In this document: positions 14,540 through 20,455 of the stretch, piece by piece
Numbering within the stretch: the first letter of the stretch is position 1
How the letters are laid out: each line of letters starts with the position of its first letter
DNA from: Clostridia bacterium
GTDB taxonomy: Bacteria; Bacillota_A; Clostridia; Peptostreptococcales; JAAYPU01
Direction of reading: 5' to 3'
Length of the DNA stretch: 20,455 bases
NCBI GenBank assembly: GCA_022360735.1
Contig: JAKSCF010000183.1
Location: 1-20,455, forward strand
Notes under the pieces: model-generated
Database searches by the model: none
Told to the model about the DNA's origin: nothing
What the model saw: only the letters and a program-made list of their open reading frames with translations
Position numbers and translations under genes: made by a program

Positions 14540-14570
14540 GATGCAGGACATAAGCGCCTGCATCTATTAT
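14540..14570 (+). terminator. Terminator-like hairpin after the second regulator
   Basis: GATGCAGG (14540-14547) pairs with CCTGCATC (14557-14564) around a 9-nt loop. The tail TATTATTTT is only partly T, so this is a moderate terminator call. Confidence 0.55.
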
Positions 14571-14574
14571 TTTA

Positions 14575-14679
14575 CTAATCTTTATCAAATAAGTTACCCA
14601 TTCCACCAGCCATTCTAAAATACCGCCTTCGCCTTTTGATGGTCCGCCGGGATGGGCTCTTGCAAAAATTTAAATAAAC
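14575..14679 (-). other. GC-richer patch with a short Arg-rich open frame, possible gene remnant
   Basis: Within an AT-rich gap, bases 14600-14660 are clearly richer in G and C. On the minus strand a 34-codon frame, open from an upstream stop, reads through KSPSRRTIKRRRRYFRMAGG to MGNLFDKD and a TAG at 14577-14575. A second minus frame reads AHPGGPSKGEGGILEWLV. Both look more protein-like than the surroundings, as if a gene end had been frameshifted and lost its start. I recognise no family, and chance is possible. Confidence 0.25.
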
Positions 14680-14692
14680 TTACTTATTATGC

Positions 14693-14722
14693 TTTACAAT
14701 TTATAATTAATGATGTTACAAT
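14693..14722 (+). promoter_or_regulatory. Weak promoter candidate for the PEP carboxykinase gene
   Basis: TTTACA (14693-14698) and TACAAT (14717-14722) are 18 nt apart. A TATAAT at 14753-14758 lies nearer the start but has no -35 at normal spacing. The TTG start of the gene is at 14794. Confidence 0.3.
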
Positions 14723-14793
14723 TAGAACGTATTTGTTAAGTAGTGCGTATTATATAATTGAATAATGCATAATAAATAGGGAGATGATTTATT

Positions 14794-16479
14794 TTGTCGA
14801 CACAAAACCAATATGCAAGAGAAGATATTGGCAGCCACAATTCGTTTTTTTCAACATCTAGAACGACCTTAGAAACCGCTTTTGATGGTAACAATGTAAA
14901 GAAAATCAGTGATTTGAAAGAAGCATACGATTTAGCAGCTGCTTCGCCGGGTACGATTATAACCGATATGCCTATATATGAACCTGAAAAAATTGGATTA
15001 AATCCTGATGCTAAAGTCTTGCTTTTTAATGATGGTGAAACCACAGGTCGATTTGCGGCCGGAAGAAGGATACTGGGAGAAAAAGGTGTTAATGAAAGAG
15101 AATATGCGGCAAAGCTAAGGGAAGCCGTATACCATACACGATACCGTACTTTATATCACGCTCAAGTATGTATAGGGTTAGACAAAGATTTTATAGTGAG
15201 AGCTAACCTATTAATTCCTGAAGGACATGAAAATATTTTATACAATTGGATGTTAAATTTTCAGTATTTTAATGATGAGTATCAAAAAATGTTTGAGCAG
15301 TCAAAAGCATTGAATGAAACGGATATTATTATTTTATCCGATCCCGACTGGACGCATTCCCAGCATCCTAATGGGCTGTCTTTTTTTGATTCTGAGCATA
15401 ACTGTGCAGCAATTTTGGGAATGCGGTATTTCGGAGAGCACAAAAAAGGGACTCTGACATTGGCCTGGGGAATAGCTAATCGGAATGGGTACGTGTCTTG
15501 CCATGGGGGGCTTAAAAAATATTTTCTAAATAATGATGAACAATATGTTATGGGTGTGTTTGGACTTTCCGGGTCCGGAAAATCCACTATTACACATGCC
15601 AAGCATGATCATAAATATGATATTACGATTATCCATGATGATGCCTATATTATTTCTACAGAGAATGGTTCTTCCGTAGCTCTAGAACCGTCTTATTTTG
15701 ACAAAACTCAAGATTATCCATTGACAGAGCCGGCCAATAAATACTTGATTACGGTACAAAATTGTGGTGCCTGCTTGGATGAAAACGGAAAATGCGTATT
15801 AGTGACAGAAGATATCAGAAATGGAAATGGAAGAGCGATTAAATCAAAGCTTTGGGCAGATAATAGAGTGGATAAATTAAATGAACCCATTAATTCTGTG
15901 GTCTGGATAATGAAAGACCCGGTACTTCCGCCTGTTGTTAAAGTCAATAATGCTACCTTAGCTGCGGTAATGGGTGCTGCTTTGGCAACTAAACGAACGT
16001 CAGCGGAAAAATTGTTAAAAGACGTGGATGAAAATGCATTGGTTATGGAACCCTATGCAAATCCATTTAGAACTTATCCTTTAAAAGAAGACTATGATAA
16101 ATTCAAAATACTCTTTGAACAAAGAAATGTTGATTGTTATATATTAAATACCGGTCACTTTATGGATAAAAAAATTCCAAAAGAATTGACACTGGGAATT
16201 ATAGAACAAATTGTTGAAAAAAAAGCATTGTTTTCAACATGGGGACGTTTTTCAGATATGCAAATTTTAAATATAGAAGGATTTGTACCAGATATGGGTG
16301 ATCAGGAATATGTGATGAGCTTAGAAAAGAGCATGAAAGAACGTATTCAATTCTTATATTCGAGAAGAGGCATGAACGGGGGGAGAGACGTTCTGCCTCC
16401 AGAGACTTTAGATGTGCTTGTCAAAGCACTTAATGAAATAGAACCTTTTATACGAACCAATATGAAGCAAGCCATTTAA
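14794..16479 (+). CDS. pckA: Divergent ATP-type phosphoenolpyruvate carboxykinase
   Basis: This 561-residue cytoplasmic protein matches ATP-dependent PEP carboxykinase, which interconverts oxaloacetate plus ATP with PEP, CO2 and ADP. Matching blocks: YFGEHKKGT (212-220, the metal and substrate lysine region, GEMKKG in E. coli PckA), SCHGG with His237, the P-loop GLSGSGKST (257-265), IIHDDAY (279-285) as the acidic kinase-2 metal site, VLPPV (377-381) and NTGHFMDKKIPKELTLGIIE (452-471). Several motifs differ from the classical enzyme: GSGKST replaces GTGKTT and HDDAY replaces GDDEH, so this is a distant branch. The start is TTG, preceded by AGGGAG (14778-14783); no in-frame ATG lies nearby. 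In anaerobes the enzyme may run in either direction, linking C4 acids with PEP. Activity is inferred and less certain than family membership. Confidence 0.75.
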   Translation: MSTQNQYAREDIGSHNSFFSTSRTTLETAFDGNNVKKISDLKEAYDLAAASPGTIITDMPIYEPEKIGLNPDAKVLLFNDGETTGRFAAGRRILGEKGVNEREYAAKLREAVYHTRYRTLYHAQVCIGLDKDFIVRANLLIPEGHENILYNWMLNFQYFNDEYQKMFEQSKALNETDIIILSDPDWTHSQHPNGLSFFDSEHNCAAILGMRYFGEHKKGTLTLAWGIANRNGYVSCHGGLKKYFLNNDEQYVMGVFGLSGSGKSTITHAKHDHKYDITIIHDDAYIISTENGSSVALEPSYFDKTQDYPLTEPANKYLITVQNCGACLDENGKCVLVTEDIRNGNGRAIKSKLWADNRVDKLNEPINSVVWIMKDPVLPPVVKVNNATLAAVMGAALATKRTSAEKLLKDVDENALVMEPYANPFRTYPLKEDYDKFKILFEQRNVDCYILNTGHFMDKKIPKELTLGIIEQIVEKKALFSTWGRFSDMQILNIEGFVPDMGDQEYVMSLEKSMKERIQFLYSRRGMNGGRDVLPPETLDVLVKALNEIEPFIRTNMKQAI

Positions 16480-16490
16480 CAACCATATTT

Positions 16491-16521
16491 AAAACCCTCT
16501 GCCAACAGCAGAGGGTTTTTT
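16491..16521 (+). terminator. Intrinsic terminator after pckA
   Basis: AAAACCCTCTGC (16491-16502) pairs perfectly with GCAGAGGGTTTT (16508-16519) around CAACA and ends in T to 16521. It is a strong terminator 12 nt past the stop codon. Confidence 0.92.
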
Positions 16522-16566
16522 CTAACAAAATATTAATATTTTACTAATATAATAAGAAGTATAAAG

Positions 16567-16575
16567 TGCTATAGT
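16567..16575 (+). promoter_or_regulatory. Extended -10 promoter candidate
   Basis: TGCTATAGT (16567-16575) fits TGnTATAnT, 38 nt before the TTG start at 16614. A TATAAT at 16548-16553 is an alternative. No clear -35 box is seen for either. Confidence 0.35.
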
Positions 16576-16613
16576 AAAGATATAGGTTTTTAAAAAGTTA
16601 GGAGGTGAAAGAT

Positions 16614-17234
16614 TTGGATGCAAGTTTATTCCAAAGCTTGTTGGAAATAGAAACTTGGATAAGCTTTTCTGAAAGATTCAGCTATTTTGGACCTATATAT
16701 GGTATTTTGATGCCCATGATCGAATCTTTCTTTCCCCCTTTACCTTTGTCTTTGTTTGTAACCATAAATGTAATGATGTTTGGATTAGGATGGGGATACT
16801 TGTATTCTCTAATAGGCACATGTGTAGGATCGATGCTTACTTATGGGATTGTTAATAAATTTGAAAAAGGCAGATTTAATAAGGTAAAAGAAAAATATAA
16901 AATCGTCAACAATGCTTCCAATTGGGTAAAGGAAAAAGGTGGTTTGGCCATATTTATATTACTTTGTTTTCCTTTTACACCGTCTTTAGCAGTGGCGGTT
17001 TTGGCTGCCTTGGCAGGAATGAGAAGAAAAACTTATGTAACGGCCCTGCTTTTTGGTAAAGCCATCATGGTATTACAGCTAAGTGTAGTTGGATACAATA
17101 TTTTCGCAGCCATTAAACACCCCATTCGTTTAATTGTAATTGTTGCTGGTGTATTTCTAATATATACTTTGGTTTCTAAATTACTTGAAAAAGTTCAAAG
17201 GCTCTACAGTAAAAAGCGAATTAATATGGATTAA
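16614..17234 (+). CDS. VTT/DedA-like (TVP38/TMEM64-type) membrane protein
   Basis: The roughly 206-residue protein has about five hydrophobic segments and the general VTT-domain layout: a re-entrant-like N-terminal segment with ESFFPPLPLSLFVTINV, a Gly-rich helix (WGYLYSLIGTCVGSMLTYGIV), a basic loop (KFEKGRFNKVKEKYK), then FPFTPSLAVAVLAALAGM and two further helices. DedA/TVP38 proteins have been linked to lipid translocation and membrane homeostasis, but this member's job is unknown. A GTG at 16605 gives a longer frame but lies inside the ribosome site AGGAGGTGA (16600-16608), so TTG at 16614 with a 5-nt gap is preferred. The UPF0182 gene follows 76 nt later in the same direction without a terminator. 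Confidence 0.75.
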   Translation: MDASLFQSLLEIETWISFSERFSYFGPIYGILMPMIESFFPPLPLSLFVTINVMMFGLGWGYLYSLIGTCVGSMLTYGIVNKFEKGRFNKVKEKYKIVNNASNWVKEKGGLAIFILLCFPFTPSLAVAVLAALAGMRRKTYVTALLFGKAIMVLQLSVVGYNIFAAIKHPIRLIVIVAGVFLIYTLVSKLLEKVQRLYSKKRINMD

Positions 17235-17270
17235 CATAGTAAAATCATGGTAATATTCATATTAGTGGGG

Positions 17271-17276
17271 TATAAT
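17271..17276 (+). promoter_or_regulatory. -10 candidate for the UPF0182 gene
   Basis: TATAAT (17271-17276) lies 34 nt before the GTG start. The matching -35 position reads TGGTAA (17249-17254 region), a poor match, so co-transcription from the upstream gene is equally likely. Confidence 0.3.
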
Positions 17277-17310
17277 AATAATAAAATTAACTCCAAAAAG
17301 AGGTGATAAT

Positions 17311-20064
17311 GTGAAAAAGATAAGGCTTCTAAGCTTTTTTGGTGTTTTTATTGTGCTTATTCTTATAACTTCTTTTGGTACCGTTTTGAGTTTTGTGACG
17401 GATTATCTCTGGTTTAAAGAAGTGGGATACACACGCGTATTTTTAACGAAGCTGTTAACACAAGTTCAAATAGCCGTTCCTTTTTTTATTGTTGTTTCGA
17501 TATTTTTATACATTTATTTGAGGACAATAAAGAAAGACTATTACAAAAAAGTGAATGTTGGAACATCCGGTATGAATGAAAAAAGAGTTAATCAAGTTGC
17601 CCTGCTCATATCGCTGGTTATCTCGTTTTTCTCAACACTGGCATTGTCTTCCAATCTGTGGTTTGAAATACTAAGGTTTTTCAATAGTACAGATTTTAAT
17701 GTTACTGACCCAATATTTAAACAAGATTTATCCTTTTACATATTCAAGCTACCGTTTATCACACAAATATACAGCTTATTGATTATGTTCATTCTACTTT
17801 TGGCCATTGTGACATTAGGCTTCTATTTCTTCTTAATGGGAGTAAGAAGGCCTCGGCTTAGAGAAGTAGGAGACGAAGATTTTGGGTATGATCATTTTAG
17901 AGGATTTGATAAGCAGAATGGTAAAGAACTTTTGCAAATTGCTGTAAGACAGCTAACCGTTTTAGGTTTACTGTTTTTTGTTATTCTCTCAGCAGGATAC
18001 TTTATCAAACAATATGATTTATTGTATTCTCCAAGAGGGGTTGCTTTTGGAGCCAGCTATACCGATGTTCATGTAACTTTATGGGTATATAGAATAATGA
18101 TGGTTCTTTCGTTAGTTTCTGCTGTGTTGTTCTTTATTGGAATGAAAGCAAAAAAAATGCGATTAGCATTTGCAGGGCCTGTTATAATGATCATCGTATC
18201 CATTGCAGGCAATGGTGCAGCATTGGCAGTCCAAAACTTTATAGTAGCACCGGATGAAATATCAAAAGAAAGTGAATATTTAAAGCATAATATTAAATAT
18301 ACTAAAATGGCGTATAACTTATACGGTATTGAAGAGAAGAGATTTCCAGCTGAATTAGGACTGACCAAAGAGGATTTAGATAATAACCTTGAAACGGTTG
18401 AAAACATAAGAATCAATGATTACAGACCTACAAAACAGTTCTATAATCAAAGACAAGGGATTCGTCTGTACTATCATTTTAATGATGTAGATGTAGACCG
18501 ATATATGGTGAACGGTAAATATACGCAAGTATTTTTATCAGTTCGAGAAATTGATGAAACAAAATTAAATGAACAGTGGATCAATCAACACTTAAAATAT
18601 ACCCATGGTTATGGGGTGACATTGTCTCCGGTTAATACCATTACCAGCACCGGTCAACCCAGATTGTTGATTGAAAATATTCCTCCGGTGTCAAGTGTTG
18701 AAGAAATACAAATAGATCGACCTGAAATCTACTTCGGAGAATTGACCAATAACTATATTGTTATCAATACGGATGAAGAAGAATTTGACTATCCTAGTGG
18801 TGACAGCAATGTAAATACCATGTACGAAGGGACCGCAGGAATCCAGCTAAAAGGCATTAATCGATTGCTGTTTTCCATCAGAGAGCAAAGCATGAAAATG
18901 TTGATTGCCAATAATATTCATAAAGAATCTAGGATAATTATCAATAGAAATATCCATGACCGTATCAAGAAAATAGCACCTTTTATTTCTTTTGATAAAG
19001 ATCCATACATTACAATTCATGACGGTAAACTGTACTGGATTATTGATGCATATACGGTAAGTTCTAACTACCCATACTCTGAGCCTTATATGGATGAGAG
19101 AACCAACTATATCCGTAATTCGGTAAAAGTTGTAGTAGATGCTTATAATGGGGATACCACCTATTATTTAATGGATGAAAACGATCCAGTTGCTATGACA
19201 TTGAGTAAGATTTTCCCCGGACTATTTACTCCGTTATCAGAGATGCCGGAAGGGATAAAAGCTCATTTGAGATATCCTCAAGTATTATTTGATATTCAAG
19301 CTTATGTTTATAGGATATACCACATGACAGACATTTCCGTATTCTATCAAGGTGAAGACAAATGGGATATTGCCAATGAAAAATATGAAAATACTCAAGG
19401 GCCCATGGAATCCAGCTATCTTATCATGAAGCTGCCTGGAGAGGAAAAAGAAGAATTTATTTTATCTATCCCGTATACGCCTAAGAATAAGCAGAATATG
19501 ACAGCTTTATTGGTTGCCAGAAATGATGGAGAGAATTACGGTAAATTGATCATTTATAAACTGCCTAAACAAAAAGCGGTTTATGGGCCGGAACAGATTG
19601 AATCAAGAATTGATCAAGATACCAACATATCCAAAGAATTATCCCTTTGGGGTCAAAAAGGATCTACTATAATAAGAGGAAATCTATTAACCATACCTAT
19701 AGAAGATTCGCTCCTATATGTAGAACCCATTTATCTGAAAGCCGACAATGAAAACAGTTTACCGGAAGTTAAACGAGTTATTGTTGCTTATGGTGATAAA
19801 ATTGCTTACCAGCCAACATTAAAAGAAGCGCTGGAAGAATTATTTGGTAAAACAACCATAGCACCGCCGGAAGGGGAAGACACAACAGAAGATGGTTATC
19901 CACAAGACATTGTTAACCTCAATGACCTGATTTATAAAGCTAATGAAACTTATAGAAATATTGAAGAAGCACAAAGAAATGGAGACTGGGCTGCATACGG
20001 AAGATACATCAAACAGCTTCAAAGTTATCTTCAACGTATGGAAGAACTGACCACTGTAGAATAA
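17311..20064 (+). CDS. UPF0182-family large membrane protein
   Basis: This 917-residue protein belongs to the uncharacterised UPF0182 (COG1615) family. The N-terminal third holds seven membrane segments at about 5-27, 51-71, 95-115, 150-174, 211-233, 256-276 and 285-307, with the family signature DYLWFKEVGYTRVFLTKL at 31-48. The rest, about 600 residues, is soluble and probably outside the cell, with signatures such as NDYRPTKQFYNQRQGIRLYYHFNDVDVDRY (given in part here: NDYRPTKQFY), EIYFGELTNNYIVINT and LRYPQVLFDIQAYVYRIYHM. It ends in an acidic linker (PPEGEDTTEDGYPQD) and a helical tail. The start is GTG after AGAGGTGAT (17300-17308). Length is typical of the family. No enzyme motif is visible, and no member has a settled function that I know of. 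Confidence 0.9.
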   Translation: MKKIRLLSFFGVFIVLILITSFGTVLSFVTDYLWFKEVGYTRVFLTKLLTQVQIAVPFFIVVSIFLYIYLRTIKKDYYKKVNVGTSGMNEKRVNQVALLISLVISFFSTLALSSNLWFEILRFFNSTDFNVTDPIFKQDLSFYIFKLPFITQIYSLLIMFILLLAIVTLGFYFFLMGVRRPRLREVGDEDFGYDHFRGFDKQNGKELLQIAVRQLTVLGLLFFVILSAGYFIKQYDLLYSPRGVAFGASYTDVHVTLWVYRIMMVLSLVSAVLFFIGMKAKKMRLAFAGPVIMIIVSIAGNGAALAVQNFIVAPDEISKESEYLKHNIKYTKMAYNLYGIEEKRFPAELGLTKEDLDNNLETVENIRINDYRPTKQFYNQRQGIRLYYHFNDVDVDRYMVNGKYTQVFLSVREIDETKLNEQWINQHLKYTHGYGVTLSPVNTITSTGQPRLLIENIPPVSSVEEIQIDRPEIYFGELTNNYIVINTDEEEFDYPSGDSNVNTMYEGTAGIQLKGINRLLFSIREQSMKMLIANNIHKESRIIINRNIHDRIKKIAPFISFDKDPYITIHDGKLYWIIDAYTVSSNYPYSEPYMDERTNYIRNSVKVVVDAYNGDTTYYLMDENDPVAMTLSKIFPGLFTPLSEMPEGIKAHLRYPQVLFDIQAYVYRIYHMTDISVFYQGEDKWDIANEKYENTQGPMESSYLIMKLPGEEKEEFILSIPYTPKNKQNMTALLVARNDGENYGKLIIYKLPKQKAVYGPEQIESRIDQDTNISKELSLWGQKGSTIIRGNLLTIPIEDSLLYVEPIYLKADNENSLPEVKRVIVAYGDKIAYQPTLKEALEELFGKTTIAPPEGEDTTEDGYPQDIVNLNDLIYKANETYRNIEEAQRNGDWAAYGRYIKQLQSYLQRMEELTTVE

Positions 20065-20069
20065 AGAAA

Positions 20070-20099
20070 AAAACCGCTGCAAATTGACGCAGCGGTTTT
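20070..20099 (+). terminator. Intrinsic terminator after the UPF0182 gene
   Basis: AAAACCGCTGC (20070-20080) pairs perfectly with GCAGCGGTTTT (20089-20099) around an 8-nt loop. It lies 5 nt past the stop codon. The flanking A run means it could also stop minus-strand transcripts. Confidence 0.9.
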
Positions 20100-20213
20100 A
20101 AATTTTAATGAAACAAATTTTTAATTTTTATAAGTAATTTTTCAGTCCAATTGAGATAAAAAATACCACATATATCGTTTTGATAAGTGTAAATAATAAA
20201 AATAAGCGAAAAT

Positions 20214-20237
20214 GTCAAAGTCAAAGTAGATGTCAAA
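20214..20237 (+). repeat. Three GTCAAA copies upstream of the last gene
   Basis: GTCAAA occurs at 20214-20219, 20220-20225 and 20232-20237, so the copies are in 6-nt register (spacing 6 and 12). A TATAAT at 20245-20250 follows, which could be the -10 of the last gene; the repeats occupy its -35 region and may bind a regulator. Confidence 0.35.
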
Positions 20238-20277
20238 CACATAATATAATACTGACGCAGTAATGAAAGGAGAGATG

Positions 20278-20455
20278 ATGATGCAATATGAAAGTATCTC
20301 ACCATTTGCTTATTTTTATGAAAACACGAAGCTTTTTGTTAAATTCGTTGGTGCTCATTACAAAAAAGATGAAGAAATGCTTGAAAAAATATATTTGGAC
20401 ACATTGAATCTTTACCAGCTTTATATGGACGAATATCTAGATGATCATCAGAAAA
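20278..20455 (+). CDS. Unknown protein, N-terminal part only (cut by window end)
   Basis: The frame starts at a run of three ATG codons (20275, 20278, 20281) after an AAAGGAG ribosome site (20266-20272) and stays open to the end of the window, giving about 59 residues. The middle or last ATG has the best spacing. The sequence is soluble and rich in aromatic and acidic residues (YESISPFAYFYENTKLFVKF, then LYQLYMDEYLDDHQK), probably helical. I recognise no family. It lies 176-212 nt after the UPF0182 terminator and has its own likely promoter, so it is a separate transcription unit. Confidence 0.65.
   Translation, partial: MMQYESISPFAYFYENTKLFVKFVGAHYKKDEEMLEKIYLDTLNLYQLYMDEYLDDHQK

Noticed and set aside
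16605..16613. GTG start for the VTT-like protein
   Set aside because: It overlaps AGGAGGTGA; the TTG at 16614 has proper spacing.
20105..20305. 66-residue minus-strand frame before the last gene
   Set aside because: It overlaps the promoter and start of the last gene, has no clear ribosome site and no family features.

Overview
The window is low-GC DNA with strong AGGAGG-type ribosome binding sites, occasional TTG and GTG starts, and near-consensus sigma-A promoters. It encodes a class-specific gene set (OPT transporter with P1 peptidase, UPF0182, Cro/C1 regulators) that fits a Firmicute, most likely an anaerobic member of the Clostridia. I cannot name a genus from the sequence alone. I see no tRNA, rRNA, CRISPR array, phage gene or intact insertion sequence. 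The region reads as ordinary chromosome made of many short transcription units separated by clear terminators.

Layout. 1-2002: an azlC-azlD amino-acid exporter pair behind a perfect promoter with a palindrome over its -10 box, followed by a TrmB-type regulator. 2003-3437: a small membrane protein driven from a promoter whose -35 lies inside a 25-nt palindrome, then a NERD-domain-like protein that appears to have lost its E-x-K nuclease residues. 3449-3518: a 33-bp perfect hairpin, followed by about 400 nt without a gene. 4004-6622: an OPT oligopeptide transporter and a P1-family self-cleaving aminopeptidase in an obvious operon. 6623-7000: a 71-residue unknown protein with its own promoter, a structured leader of about 100 nt and a terminator. 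7176-9083: asparagine synthase. 9170-9550 (minus): a small lipoprotein gene interrupted by an in-frame TAA at codon 7. 9736-12049: a Zn/Cd/Pb efflux ATPase with an ArsR/SmtB-type 12-2-12 operator. 12202-13703: a two-gene unit of membrane proteins, one with a coiled-coil-like tail and one a zinc-ribbon protein. 13702-14528: two divergent Cro/C1-type regulators. 14794-16521: a divergent ATP-type PEP carboxykinase. 16567-20099: a VTT/DedA-like membrane protein and a large UPF0182 membrane protein. 20278-20455: the start of an unknown gene cut by the window edge.

How genes work together. The clearest functional pairs are azlC/azlD (one exporter), OPT transporter with P1 peptidase (peptide uptake then hydrolysis), and the metal ATPase with its operator (metal-induced efflux; the sensor gene is not in the window). 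The rest are housekeeping or uncharacterised. I found no convincing new multi-gene system. The items most worth following up are the long perfect hairpin, the catalytically degenerate NERD protein, the nonsense-interrupted lipoprotein gene, the structured leader of the 71-residue protein, and the palindrome-overlapped promoters.
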